Below, piece after piece: positions 1 through 11,389 of a DNA stretch of 64,000 bases. This stretch comes from Cryptomeria japonica (lineage: Eukaryota > Streptophyta > Pinopsida > Cupressales > Cupressaceae), in assembly GCF_030272615.1 (NCBI RefSeq), contig NC_081415.1, positions 101,660,796 to 101,724,795 on the forward strand. Reading direction: 5' to 3'. The position numbers were made by a program, and so were the translations under genes. A model generated the notes under the pieces. It was not told the origin of the DNA. It was given only the letters and a program-made list of their open reading frames with translations, and searched no databases. Positions within the stretch are counted from its first letter, which is position 1. Every line of letters starts with the position of its first letter.

Positions 1-1493
1 GTCTCCAGGATCATAACTCTGTTGTAGAGTTTTTTGTAATCATTCACAGTATTCTTATTCCCATCAATAAGCCATTCAATGGTTTTCATAAAACCCTTCA
101 AGGCCTCGGGGTGAGGACCAGGAGAAGGAGGAACTTTACCAAGGGTTATCTATTCATCTTTAGCGATATGGAGGGCAGAAATAGTATTAGTGGCCCTGAG
201 GGTCTCCTCCATAGTCTCCATCTCTAGGCTTTATTCAACTTCCAGGGTTCTTGTTTGCTTGTCCTCTTCTGGTTCCTTGCCTATGTCCTCCGAATCTTGG
301 CCAGTCTCCTCTGTTTTCTTTTGCTTCTTCCTGGGTCGGGCTTGGATTTTAATTTTTCCCTTCTGCACTCCCTTAGGGTTCTTCTTCTCCTTAGGGAAAT
401 CAGAGTCCTCTTCTTCCGAAGAAATACTAATCAAGGGTTTGCTTTGGGTTTTTTTACCCTTAGAAGAAGAGGGATTTGATTTCCTCTTCTTGCTCCTCTC
501 ATACTCTGAGTCGTCAGAGCTTTCCTCATTATCAGTCGAGGAGTCATAATCTGAATCCTCTTCCTCCGAGAAATCAGAATCAGACATTTCTTCTTCTGAA
601 TCCATAGAGAGCTGCATTCGATTAATTTTACTGGCCTTAAGATGATCATAAATGAGGACCATAAGTCCCTAGTGCATTGCAGTGTCACCTTGAGGATTTT
701 CTTTATATGCTTTTAGGGATGCATTCATAGAACAGAGAAAGAAATAAGGGAAATTCACCTTATCGTTATGCCTAAAATGATTTAAGAGGACAAAGTGATA
801 TCCATATACTTTCGTAAACCTACCATCTAGAGTTATATATCTCATTAAAACAAAGAGAATTTCCCGCCAGGGCTTTGCAAATGCCCTAGGCAGGAAATTG
901 GTTTTGCTCAACTTTACCAGTTTTTTCTTCTTTTTCTCTATGACCAGGTACCTTTCAATGGCTTCCCTACTAACCTTCCTATCTCTATAGAAATTGCAGC
1001 CCTCCCTTTTGAGTCCCGTAACTTTAGCTATTAACTCTTCGTCAATTTCCACTAGTTGGTCACCCATTTTAAGCTTGCCCTTCTTCCAATTTTTGTAGAA
1101 GAAGATGGTTATCTTTCCGTCATAGCCATGGAGTCTCTCAAGGAAGCTCGAAAGAACGCCCTTCTACAAAATCTCCCACACCTCTTCATTCTATTTCCAC
1201 TCCTTACAACTTCCTGGCTCATATATTCTCCTATTTCTGCCCATGGTGTCATTTCTCACAGTCAAGTTCAGGTTACAGAGCTGTTGAAACAGAAAGCTTT
1301 TCGAAGCTAATGCAAAAGCCCAGAAAGCATGCGTAACATTCGTGATTTGACAAGTTGTAATGCATGATCTTCTAACTTTGATGTTATAATGAGTAATTCC
1401 CTTATTATCGAAGTAACTCGAAGTGCTAGCTTCGGTACTAATCATAATTGCCTTGTCAATCAAGATTCTTTGGAGTACTTTGATATCTTTCAT
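1..1493 (-). pseudogene. Unrecognised ORF relic with acidic, serine-rich tail
   Basis: I do not recognise this family. A single minus-strand frame runs from about 1493 to the window edge, broken only by stops at 1191, 1164, 669, 231 and 150; four are TAG, readable as decayed CAG. The first part is a compact basic and aromatic domain with a lysine run near 905-945 and the motif FTKVYGYHFVLLNHF near 780-825. The next part (about 300-610) is Glu/Asp/Ser-rich with basic clusters (KKRK, RPRKKQKK), as in disordered nuclear tails. The frame is still open at base 1, so the C-terminus is outside the window. The ORF at 39006-41900 has a comparable FTKV-x-G-H...H-F/Y-R/H motif, so both may belong to one transposon-associated plant family (inference). 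The 5' end is unclear because the LINE abuts it. Confidence 0.55.
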
Positions 1494-2079
1494 TAATTAT
1501 AATTTGTCTTACATCTCTGGGAAGACTGCTCTCACCTATCCATGTGGTTATTGCATCATTCTTCACCGCCACGTTTGCAGCCCAATCAGTAGAATAGTTG
1601 GCCTCCCGATATATATGGGATATGTGGCATTTTTTGAAGGTTCTGATAATATCAATGGCAGAAAAAATTATGTTGTGGATCGACCAAGAGGGCTGAGAGG
1701 TCCCATTGAAACACTTAATAATATTGTTGGAATCCCCTTCAATCCAGAGATGGGTACAGTTCCATTTTTTGGCTAGAATAATGCCTTGAAGGGCTGCCAT
1801 ATCTTCCACCTTATGATTGGTTTGAATGCCAATAGGGACAACAACCATACCTTTGCAAATGCCTCTGTCGTCTCTGAGAATAGCTCCGCAGCCTGAAGGA
1901 CCTGGATTTCCTTTGGCTGCTCCATCAAAATTGATTTTAAGCCAACCCTGGGGAGGGGTTTGCCATTTAACTTCAAGCCTTTTATTGTGGTTGATATTGT
2001 GACCATCAGTGATCTTAATATTCCAGGCTCTTAAGATATTTGACTCCAAAGAGTTGTTTGAGTAACAAGAGACCTCCAT
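1456..2079 (-). pseudogene. LINE C-terminal RNase H (RVT_3-like)
   Basis: This is an RNase H-like domain. It opens with WLKINFDGAAKGNPGPSGCGAILRD (first catalytic Asp in FDGA), then shows the EDMAALQGIILAKKW helix with the catalytic Glu, LWIEGDSNNIIKCF with the second Asp, and HIYREANYSTDWAANVAV near the C-terminus, matching the His/Asn-Asp end of the fold. It is continuous for about 200 codons and ends at 1456. In the intact LINE it would remove RNA from the RNA-DNA hybrid or serve as a structural tail. It is out of phase with the upstream zf-RVT region. Confidence 0.85.
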
Positions 2080-2539
2080 AGTTCCCGTATTTTCCTGAAT
2101 AGCCCTTTGAATTTTTTGAAAAAATAATGTCTTGATTTAAGGACACATCCCTGAAAATTTGATTGTTTCTTTCCTTCCAGAGACCCCACAGAATGTGAGG
2201 CAGAGAGAGCTGCCACATACACCTCAGAAAAGAATTGGTCCAATGAATTTGCCAGGAAGAGAACAAATCTCTAATGTTACTAGGAAACACCCAAGCAAGA
2301 TTAAAGCTTTTAAGGAAGCTTTCCCAAACAAAGGTTGAGAAAGAATAGTGAAGGGCAAGATGGTCCACTAACTCTTCCTCTTGACAGCACAACACACACC
2401 TATTAGGAAGGGCAAAACCTCTGCATTTAAGGTTGTCAATAGTCCAGAATAACATATTGATTTTAGGAGTTAGCCCTTTTAACCAAGCTTTAGACCAAAA
2501 AGGATTCATAGGAGGGGAGGGGGAGAGGATACCATACAT
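2015..2539 (-). pseudogene. LINE zf-RVT segment
   Basis: This segment keeps the phase of the RT segment upstream. It shows the zinc-binding region found in plant LINE polyproteins: a KAWLKGLTPKINMLFWTI core, then PNRCVLCCQEEELVDHLALHY (near 2340-2420) with Cys and His ligands, and a LPHILWGLWKERNNQIF stretch. The reading frame is lost near 2100, because the downstream RNase H is in another phase, so one small indel lies between them. Confidence 0.75.
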
Positions 2540-4111
2540 TGAAGATACAGTAAAGGTACCTTTGGGTTTATATCTCTATATTAGGGAATCCTCTTCCTTA
2601 TTCAGCCAGATAACAGACAGTTGGATTTTGAGCTTGGAGAGGCTAGGATGAATACTATCAATGTTCTGCCAGTTGTTCCCATCCCAGTAATTTGCCACTA
2701 AGGTACCATAAGAGCCAATACAAGAGGGGGCATGGGGATCCCACTCATTGAAATCCATTAGGGGTTTATCAAAAAGCCAGGGATCCTCCTAGAATCTCAC
2801 TTTTCTACCATTTCCAAGTTTATATGTCACACCTTTAACAATCACCTCTTTACATTTAGAAACATGGTTCCAGATATGAGATCCATTTATACTAAGATCC
2901 GAATTAAGAAAAGAGGATAGAGAAGAGGATAGAAGAGAATACTTACTTCTCCAAATTTTGCACCATTCAGAATCAAAGCTAAACCATCTCCAAACTTGTT
3001 TTGACAAGAGAGCTTCATTTAAAGTGCGAATCCTCTTAAGCCCCAGACCACCTTTGCTTTTTGGCTTGTAGACCTGATCCCATGCCACCAAGGACATTCT
3101 TTTCTTTTCCTCCACCCCAGACCATAGGAATCTTTTTTGAATTTTCTCAATAGGTTCAGCATACTTGACTGGAATTTTGAATAAGCTAAGAGCATAAATG
3201 GGGATACTTTGAAGAGTAGCCTTAAGAAGAAGGAGCTTACCAGCTTGACTTAAGAGAGCCCCTTTCCAACCTACAAGTTTTTTATGAAATTTATCAACCA
3301 GTGAACTCCAGTAGGCATCAGGAGGAGCAATCCCCATGGGGAGACCAAGGTAGGTAGCAGGAAGGTCAACAATCTTACACTCCAGAATTCTGCTGATCCT
3401 TTGTTGTCTTCTCTCCGGAGTATTAATGAAAAAGACATCACTTTTGGCCCAGTTAATAAGCTGCCCCGTTGTAGAAGCATATTTACATAATGTATTCTTC
3501 AGAACTTTAGCTTCTGAGATGCTTGAATCCCCCATAATTATAGTATCATCAACAAACTGCTGGTGTGAACAAATAAGGTCGGCAGAAGAAGGTTGGAGAC
3601 CCTTAAAGGATCCTATCTGCACCAAATTTTCCATAGTCCGTCCAAAGCACTCTGCCATTATAATGAATAAGATGGGGGAGATAGGATCACCTTGCCTAAG
3701 ACCTCTTGAAGCTTTGAAAAAAGTTGAAGGAGAACCATTGACAAGAACAGCAAAGGACGCAGAAGTGGTAAGTTGGGATAAAAGATCCACAACTCTTGGG
3801 CCAAACCCAAAAGCAGTGAGGACTTTTTGTAGAAGAGACCAGTCCACCCTATCATAGGCTTTGGAGAGATCTAGCTTAAGGATGAGACCCTGCTTCTTCG
3901 CTTTAACAAGAGAGTGAATATTCTCATGAACAGTAATAATGGAATCTAGAATTTGTCTTCTAGGAACAAACCCATTCTGCTGGTGTTTAATAAAAGCTAG
4001 GAGAATTGACAAGAGTCTAGAGGTCAGGACCTTAGAAATGATCTTGTAAAAGGAATTGCAGAGGCTAATAGGTCTGAACTCTGAACTTATGTTGAGACAA
4101 CATTGTTTCAA
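2540..4111 (-). pseudogene. LINE reverse transcriptase segment
   Basis: The frame is open from 4111 to a TAG at 2789, then continues in phase through a TAG at 2576 into the zf-RVT segment. RT motifs are clear: FRPISLCNSFYKIISKVL at the start, QNGFVPRRQILDSI, LDLSKAYDRVDW (first catalytic Asp), GLRQGDPISPILF, and the catalytic box HQQFVDDTIIMG, where FVDD replaces the usual FADD or YADD. The thumb and connection follow (LGLPMG, WKGALLSQAGKLLLLKATL, IPIYALSLFKIP). The Met at 4111 is not a real start: the 5' part of the LINE is missing. Two in-frame stops make it non-functional. Confidence 0.85.
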
Positions 4112-4566
4112 AGATTATATCAAGTCTCGATAATGTGCATCATGGAGATAAAAATCTTGATTGTGTGTCCCTTGGGGAGATTGATCGTGAAACTGTAAAA
4201 AAAATTGGATAGGCGATTAATCTCAGGATAATTGATTGAAAATTTCCCTCAATTAAATTCATTTTTTGAAAAAAATAAAATAAAATTGTCCCACTTAAAA
4301 CATTAATTACCCCTTCAAAAGGTAAATTTATCCTCATTTGCATTATTGTCAGCTTTTGGAGTGAAAAGAAATTGATGTGCTGAGTTGGCAAAATGGTTAT
4401 CCCATTCGAGAATCATCATTTGGAGTGCGTTCAACTTTTTCAAAGACCTCCTGAGTACAGCCCACCAGTGAGTAACTTATCCTGAGCTTGTATGTAATTT
4501 TCCATACGAATTTTCATGATTTTCGGCACATGTTAGGCTATATTTATTTTTTTTAATTTCATTTTT
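4112..4566. other. AT-rich spacer, no gene seen
   Basis: This lies between the truncated LINE and the 20-bp repeat array. It is AT-rich with homopolymer runs (for example near 4263-4285). The short open frames have no recognisable motifs. I see no gene, LTR end or RNA here. Confidence 0.5.
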
Positions 4567-4567
4567 C

Positions 4568-4890
4568 GGCACTTTGTTTAGCGCATATGCTTTTTAGGTT
4601 AGCGCTTTTGACGATTTCATAAGTGCATCTGTTAGACTGCCACATTTGTGTATTTTGTTCATGCTTTTGATTTGAATGTTAGCGCTTTTGCAATGTTTCA
4701 CACTTTTGTGTGATAAGTTTGCACATATGACTGAATTGATAGCATATTTAAATGATTTAGCGCCTTTGTTTGTTGAGTTCATGCATATGTTAGAAAGGTT
4801 AGCACTTTTGAATGTTTTATCACCCATGGTCAATAGAATAGCGCTTTTGAATATTCAAATAGTGCAAATGTTGAAAATTGAACTTTTATG
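4568..4890. repeat. Degenerate 20-21 bp tandem repeat (AGCGCTTTTG core)
   Basis: A 10-bp core close to AGCGCTTTTG or its variant AGTGCATATG recurs at 4568, 4580, 4601, 4622, 4639, 4660, 4681, 4699, 4720, 4739, 4759, 4780, 4801, 4820, 4840, 4861 and 4881. Most spacings are 17-21 bp, with a mean near 20. Because 21 bp is seven codons, both strands hold a short open frame with a heptad-like composition (plus strand Leu-rich 4676-4918, minus strand Lys/Ser/Asn-rich 4594-4833). It may be a decayed minisatellite or a decayed repeat-coding gene. No function is assigned. Confidence 0.65.
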
Positions 4891-4929
4891 TTTTTTGCAA
4901 TGTTTAAATTCAAGCTGATAAATCTGATT

Positions 4930-5285
4930 GGACATTTTGATGTGCGAATTTGATAGATAAGTATTCAAGTAATGTCTGATTGATAGAGAATTTTGAAAAA
5001 TTTGATCGATAGGATAATTGATTGATTGATAGATTGATGGATTGATTTGATATCTCTAAGAGGTCGATTCAGTCTCTGATGAAGAGCGTGATAGAGTTGA
5101 TTGAACTCACTAATTGATATAAAACCATGATTGATGGTTTTAGGTTTGTTTTGATAGCTTGATTTGATTGGTAGAAAATATTTGATCGATTGTTCATGTG
5201 ATTGATCGCTTGATTGATTGATTGATAGATTAGTGATCTCTTATATTTGATAGATAGATGATTGATAGAGATCAAATTCTCTTGT
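4930..5285. repeat. Simple TTGAT/GATA-rich low-complexity tract
   Basis: Short irregular repeats of TTGAT, ATTGATTGA and GATAGATT run through this stretch, densest near 5010-5045 and 5195-5270. It directly precedes the PMD pseudogene. No motif suggests a promoter beyond general AT-richness. Confidence 0.6.
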
Positions 5286-5292
5286 TAAATAG

Positions 5293-7090
5293 GAGAAACT
5301 CGATGTTCTCCAGTGTCGGGAGAAATTCTTGGCCATGCACCATCTAGTTCCAGAGTTGACACAGGCTGAGATTAAACACATAGATGCATGTAGATTATGC
5401 CATCTCCTGTATATGCCTGATATCATGGATAACAAGGGTCTCTTGATTGCATTAGTTGAGAGATGGCATAGCGAGGACAACACTTTTCACCTTCCCACTG
5501 GTGAGATTAGTGTGACACTTGAGGAATTCTATAGGATCTTGCACATCCCCATTACTGGTGAGCTTGTCCAATATCACTATCAAGATCTTGGAGGGACAGA
5601 GGCTTGTAGAGCTGTGTTCGGTGATGAGAGCATTGATAGAGGAGAGATTTGATGGGAGGATATGATTATGTGTTATGAGACTCTCCCAATGATTCTTGTA
5701 GGGTTGATTGGTCGATTTATCTGTCCATATAGGAGATCACATAGTTTTGTTGTTGGTTGGGGTGGGATCCTACAGAGCATGATGCAACATTAGACTCGCT
5801 ATGCTTGGGGTGTTTGTATTCTCTCCCATTTATATCATGATCTTCATCAGGTTGTTTATGATAACAACACTAATCTATCTACTGGATGAACATTGTTATA
5901 GGTCAAGTATTGGGAGCACATTGTTGTTACTCGGCCTATTCATCATAGAGTTCACAGTGATGGATAGCCTTTTGTAAATTTATACGCAAGTATCCTTACT
6001 CAACCAAAGCTGGGTAAGATGGAGTATTGGCGATGGGTTCTAGATTCAATGGATATCATCATTTGGAGACCATACATTGAGTGTGAGCCTTGGATGGAGG
6101 ACACACGGATTTTATCATTGATTTTGCAAAGTCAATACTTGATTGGTCGCACCCCATATATTATTGAGGGACAATTATTTGGCCGCATTTTGAGACAGTT
6201 CAGGATTACACAACATATGCCTTCCATTATTGCCATGTATGCATGGTGACAAGGATAGGCGAGATTGGGGCCCTACCTTATCTTTTGAGATAGAATGTGC
6301 AGAGTTTTTGGCTGCTCTGAGAGTTTTTTATGATTTGAGACCACATATTTTGGATGATGGGATTATGATAGATTACGCTCAGTACATGCTCACACATTCT
6401 TTTCCTTGCATCACTCATCCAGCATACCCTCCTCCTAGCTCAAGAGATGAGAAGGTCTATTTAGATGATCTTATTGTTAGGAGATGAAGATAGAGGCGAG
6501 AGCTTAGATCTACTTGAGAGGCTGAAAGGGATGAGGGGGATGAGGGGGGAGATGGAGGTGGTAGGAGACCTGGGTGAAGGAGAGGTTGATTGAGAGTCCA
6601 AGGAGGACCTTTTGGTCTAGTTGGTAAGATTAGGAGATCACTTCCCATGCTAGGGAGAGATGCAGGAAGGGTTGGGAGGGTAGGAGGAGTACTACCAATA
6701 GTAGGAAGGAATATAGAGAAGATTGGTCATGATATTGACAAAGGAGGGATGAGGGTAGTGAGAGGATTATCCTCTCTAGGATTAGGTAGGAGCATAGGAT
6801 TAGATTGGAGCCAAGATAGAGGAATTGATTTTGGTTAGATTCATCCAAATCTAGGGATTATTGTAGCTCAAGGTGGTTGGGATGAGGGAGAGGAGGACCC
6901 GGAGGATCATATACCTCTCATCAGATGGTGGATTAGGAGAGCTACTCAAGTTGAGACTCCAGTAGGTGGAGAGAGAGGTGGGGTTGAGGGCATATAGGAT
7001 CTTCTTTAGTGGGATCTGCCACAGGAGGAGACCATAGATGATCTTAGAGCATAGGTAGATTAGCTCGGGACATAGATACACACTCATGAC
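5293..7090 (+). pseudogene. Plant mobile domain (PMD) protein relic
   Basis: This is a relic of a PMD-family protein, a plant-specific aminotransferase-like family (MAIN/MAIL1 relatives) that occurs both as host genes and inside transposons. In frame 1, after a TAG at 5290, it reads CREKFLAMHHLVPELT, then LVERWHSEDNTFHLPTGEI and SVTLEEFYRILHIPITGE, the hallmark PMD block. It continues through stops (about 5650, 5791, 5887, 5899, 5968) into VKYWEHIVV and IIIWRPYIECEPW, ending with RILRQFRITQHMP near 6200. A frameshift near 6230 moves it to frame 2 (DWGPTLSFEIECAEFLAALR). The tail (6590-7090) is Gly/Arg-rich with more stops. Several stops are TAG or TGA that fit decayed CAG or CGA. I cannot tell whether it was a host gene or transposon cargo. 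Confidence 0.8.
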
Positions 7091-9128
7091 TGTGTGAGAT
7101 AGGGTTGTTAGGAGACAATAAGATACTCAGGCCTTACTTGATCATGCTTAGTAGGTTAGGTCTAGCACTCTCTCAACCAATAATGTCAGGGAATTGGTTT
7201 GGGCTAGGAAGGGGACAACACACTGGCAACGATGATGTGAGGATTTAGTCTTAGAGAAATAGAGAATAGGTAGTTATGTGACTACAATGAGGATGGCTAC
7301 CAATAGTGGTGGGGTCATGGGACCTCCTTAGAGAGATAGAGATTGAGGAGAAGGACCATCTGGTGGATCATGTTGCCCATAGTCATAGAAATGGACAAAG
7401 TCAGGTGGTAGTGGTACAAAACAACCTTGATCTTAGACTTAATTTCATCGTATATCATTGAGAAATTTGTACTTTATTGATTATGATGATATCATTGTAT
7501 ACTTGGACTTATTTTTGTTTTATGATGATATGCAGACATGGACTCTATATGATGTTGATTATATGATTTATTATGCATGCTACTTTGATGATGATGAAGT
7601 ATATGCATTGATTACATAGATTATATATGCAGTGATTAGATGGATAATGTTATGATGATCTACTCTTTCTTTCATTTTCATGATGATCTACATGCCTTGA
7701 TGACAATGATGATGATCTATATGATGATGCATATCCTTATATAAATGACATGCTATTGTGAAATTCTTAAAATGATATGATAAATGAATCTAAGTTCAAA
7801 GATGCAATTAAATGACCTTATAGGATAAAAATGAACTAAAATGATAATGAACCTAATACAAATAAAAATGAAATAATACACATGATCAATGAAATGCACT
7901 TAATGAAATGCAAACTAATGAAAATGATTGAACGCAACTAAATGAAATGAATGATAATAATTTAAATAATTCTAAACATAAATGAACCTATAATGATCAA
8001 ATGCAAATTGTTCTTGTTTGTCCAAGTATACTCAATCTTTATTTATGATCGTTGATCTTTGAATGGAATGAAATGCTTATAATGCAACTGACAATAAATG
8101 CTTATAATTAATGTAGATGAATAATGAGCTAATCTAAAATGATCTAACTAAAATGATACTTTCATTGTTTATATGTTGTCTTATAATAGTGCTTGATTTC
8201 ATCATTGAACTTTTTCAATATTGTAAGAAAATACAAGCAACTTGAGTCTAATCATTGAGGTTTTTAAATATTCTAACTAAAAATGTTGAGGCTAAAGTTG
8301 AACTCCTGAGAATTGACCTGAAACTTGTTAATCCATCATATAATATAAAAGAAAGCTACAAAAAATATTTAGCTTCAACTAATGAAATAAATAAAAGTAA
8401 ATAAAAGAGATTATACATTCATGATTTATGTCTCATTGTGTCCTAACTCCACTATTCCTGGTTGCAAATGATTTTCTCTCAAACAAGCACTAATAGCTTC
8501 CAAGATGGCATATGAAGAATGGACTGATATTTAATTGATACTACGATATGTATATGAAAATGATTTAAGCTAACATGATATTAAGCTATGATAAAAGTTC
8601 TAAAATTGCTAATTGCTTCAAACTCAAACTCACGGATGCAAGATGAAAACTCCTAGAATGACTATAAGATTAGATATTAGTTTTAAAATGTCTTAGGAGA
8701 CCTCTTTTTTTAGACTTTGAGTTCATGAGCTTAGGTAGAAGAGATCAACAAACATGATTTAATCTTGCAAATTGGATGGCTATGAGCAATAGGTTGAAGG
8801 TTGAGAGAAAGGGGGAAGGAGAAGACAAGTGTCACTCATCTCACCTTAACTAAATTGAAGGCTTGAGAGGATAGAGGATAGTTAGATAAGATGTAGGAAT
8901 GAGAGGACAAGTGGACTCAAGTCCTCCTAAGATATATGAATGTTGGAGAGAATATAGAAGAGGTTAGGAAATATGTGTACATACACAATATATCATTTAT
9001 TTTGGAAGTTGGAGATAAGTGGCTAATAAATGATTTTATTTTATTTTATTTTGTTGAATTAATTTAGCCACATGATGGATGAGCTGGCAAAGGGGAGATG
9101 AAGTGGATATGGAAAGATTAGTAGAAAA
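7091..9128. other. AT-rich non-coding stretch
   Basis: No gene is supported. Up to about 7440 there may be a decayed PMD tail. From 7480 to 7760 ATGATG-type repeats dominate, and from 7770 to 8640 ATGAA/AATGA-rich sequence follows. The end (9123-9128, AGAAAA) is the left copy of the 6-bp flanking repeat of the copia element. Confidence 0.5.
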
Positions 9129-10237
9129 TGTTGGTATTATGGATGACTTGGTCATGTGGTGCATTGGTTTTTCCATTGATGTCAACACTTATATTTCTAG
9201 AGGTCTACATTGCTGATTTGGCACTCTGGTTATATTGGTTTGTTGATGAACTGACACATTGTGGTCCCGATATGGATATTGGCTTATGCATAGTTATCAG
9301 TATATGTTTCATCGGCAACTCAGGGAGTTGGTGATGACTTGTTATCATTTGGAGATCATTTGGTTATGTTGAAGCATTTGGTGTTTTGCATATTGGTTTG
9401 ATCAGGTTCACATATTTGCCTTAACCAATATATAGGTCCAGGTTATGAACTTACATAGGAAAACATGTTCTAGATCAGCATGCCATGGTTTGGAAATGAT
9501 TTATTGATTGAATAATGTGTAAATGTATTGAGGCCGACATATTATATTGCACCAAGGCTTAGTTTGTAATTGATTTAAATGTAATATATTTAAGGAGTTG
9601 ACCTAACCATTAGGTCTTAAGTTTTGTATAAATAATTGTAAGATCTTATTTGGAAGAGTGTGTGTATATTGAAGATTATTGTGAAGAACGAAAAATAAGC
9701 AGATCCTTGTGTAAATCACGCAGATATTATCTAAAGGTTGAAGAAAGGTTGTTAACAGTCATGAAGGTGTTTGGTCCTCATGCTTAGAGCTTAAACTGGT
9801 ACTAAATCCAACATTGAAGATGCTAAATTAAAGCAGTACATTGTTATTGGATTTAACCATCCAACTGTGTAGTCAGTGTGACTCTTAATTTTGTTATTGA
9901 GCAATGAGCTCTAGGTGGTTGGCCTTTCTGCATGTGCAGACCTCATTATTGTATTCACTTACTATCTTTAGTAGTATCATCTGATTGTGGGTAAGGTTTC
10001 CCACCATTTTTTTTTCCCCTTATAGGGTTTCCACATCAAAATCTTTGTCATGTGTTGTGGATGTTGTTTCTCTTTCTGTTTCATGCATTAAGTTGTACCG
10101 GTAATACTATAACTGTTAATCTATTTTAGCATCACTGAGTTTTAAGTTGGAATAATTTGTTTTGGGTTGCAATTTATTGACAACTAATTTACCCCCCCCC
10201 CCCCCCCAACTCTCGGTTGTCCTTCCCGGTTCCTAAC
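9129..10237 (+). repeat. 5' LTR of gag-only copia element
   Basis: This LTR begins TGTTGGTATTATGG and ends TTCCTAACA. The same sequence recurs at 11712-12650 and 14745-14920. A run of about 17 C lies near 10192-10208, just before the end, as in other copia LTRs here. A TATA-like GTATAAATAA lies near 9624. Confidence 0.9.
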
Positions 10238-10240
10238 AAT

Positions 10241-10252
10241 TGGTATCAGAGC
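10241..10252 (+). promoter_or_regulatory. Primer binding site, initiator Met tRNA
   Basis: TGGTATCAGAGC, complementary to the 3' end of initiator tRNA-Met, lies three bases after the LTR end. This fixes the 5' LTR boundary and orientation. Confidence 0.9.
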
Positions 10253-10295
10253 ATAGTCCTCTTTTTGCAGAAGCCTAACATCTTGAGGAGATCCT

Positions 10296-10941
10296 ATGGC
10301 AGAAAATATCTTCAGGAAGGACAATCCCAAACTTGATGGAACTAACTATGGTATATAGAAGATCAGAATGGAGACACATCTAAACTCGATTGGAAGAGAT
10401 ATATGGGATGTTACAAAGAATGACTATGTTGCTCCTAATCCAAATAACCCTAATCCACCAACCTCAACTAAAGACTTGGAGAATGATTGCAAAGCAAGAG
10501 AAACACTTCTAAGCGCATTATCAAATTAGAAAATCATGGGATTATTAGACAGATCTATAGAAAAATCTATTTGGGATAAACTAGAAACATTGAATGAAGG
10601 AGATTCCACTGTCAAAATTGTAAAACTAGAATGTTACTGGGTCAGGTATGAAAATTTAAAAATGGAAGAGGATGAAAGAATTTCTGCAATTATGGAAAGA
10701 GTTAATGAAACTATTTTACGAATACAATGTTGTGGAGGATCTTTAAGTGAAGATGAAATTGTTTCTAAAGTTTTAAGAGCTTTTCCACCGGTGTACAAAA
10801 TCAAAGTGACAACTATTAATGAGTTCAGAACAATGCCTAATACATCAGTATCTAAAGATACTCTAGTTAGAAAAATTTCAACATTTGAGCTTGAAGAATT
10901 TGGTCTTGTTGCTACAATCAATAGTGATATATCCTTCAAAG

Positions 10942-11036
<95 letters not shown>

Positions 11037-11389
11037 AATGATTGGAAAGAACTTTATGCAAAAGAACTTGAAGCACGATTTGCAAGGAAGATGCCTAAAG
11101 GTCCACCAGGAAGTAAGTATGAAGGTAAAGCACCTGTTAAATGTTTTAATTGCAATAAAGTTGGTCATATGGAGTCTAGGTGTCCTGATAGACATTCAAT
11201 ACTAAGAGATGAGGCAAAGAGAACATATAAGCCTAACCCTGAATATCAGAGATACAAATTTAGGAAAAAAATAGAGATGAGTCATGTTACTATGCAGATG
11301 AAGGTGTTACAGATGATTCTGATGAAGATCTAGTAGATAGTGGATGGGAATTTGTTGCAATAAAAGAAGATCAACTGACAGAGACTTAA
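10296..11389 (+). pseudogene. Copia gag (nucleocapsid) with Ser tract, degraded
   Basis: The frame opens at ATG 10296 (MAENIFRK) and shows the copia gag order: a Y-x-I-W-K-type start where the Trp codon has become TAG (near 10354), a second stop near 10527, then WDKLETLNEGD, the helical gag core, a tract of about 30 Ser codons, KELEARFARK, and a CCHC zinc knuckle CFNCNKVGHMESRC near 11145-11190. An A-run near 11265 shifts the frame. The continuation in the next phase (to TAA at 11387) matches the gag end of copia 2 at 63730-63939. It would coat RNA in virus-like particles. Two stops and a frameshift make it inactive. Confidence 0.85.
10942..11033 (+). repeat. TCA trinucleotide microsatellite inside gag
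   Basis: About 30 TCA triplets, interrupted once by a CCA near 10984, encode poly-Ser in the gag frame between the core and the zinc knuckle. The other frames read as poly-His and poly-Ile/Met. It looks like a late expansion in a linker. Confidence 0.9.

Larger units (their letters stand above)
1456..4090 (-). mobile_element. 5'-truncated L1-type LINE (RT, zf-RVT, RNase H)
   Basis: This non-LTR retrotransposon relic is read on the minus strand. Order from 4090 downward is reverse transcriptase, zf-RVT zinc-binding region and RNase H, the usual 3' half of plant L1 elements. ORF1 and the endonuclease are absent, so the copy is 5'-truncated, as is typical of target-primed insertion. Homology begins abruptly near 4090, inside the RT N-terminal DFRPISLCN region. 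No poly-A tract (poly-T on this strand) follows the RNase H stop at 1456; the next sequence is the unrelated ORF relic at 1-1493. No target duplication was identified. Confidence 0.85.

Noticed and set aside
231-662. Acidic ORF as a separate gene
   Set aside because: It is in the same phase as 669-1067 and 1191-1493 and is separated only by a TAG, so it is part of one relic.
3426-3857. Plus-strand ORF of 143 codons
   Set aside because: Antisense shadow of the LINE reverse transcriptase.
10241-10252. tRNA-like sequence (TGGTATCAGAGC), also at 18137, 37130 and 48522
   Set aside because: These are retrotransposon primer sites next to LTR ends, not tRNA genes. No cloverleaf surrounds them.
10885-11205. 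ORF with a long poly-His run
   Set aside because: It is the shifted frame of the TCA microsatellite in gag. The Ser frame carries gag motifs on both sides; the His frame does not.
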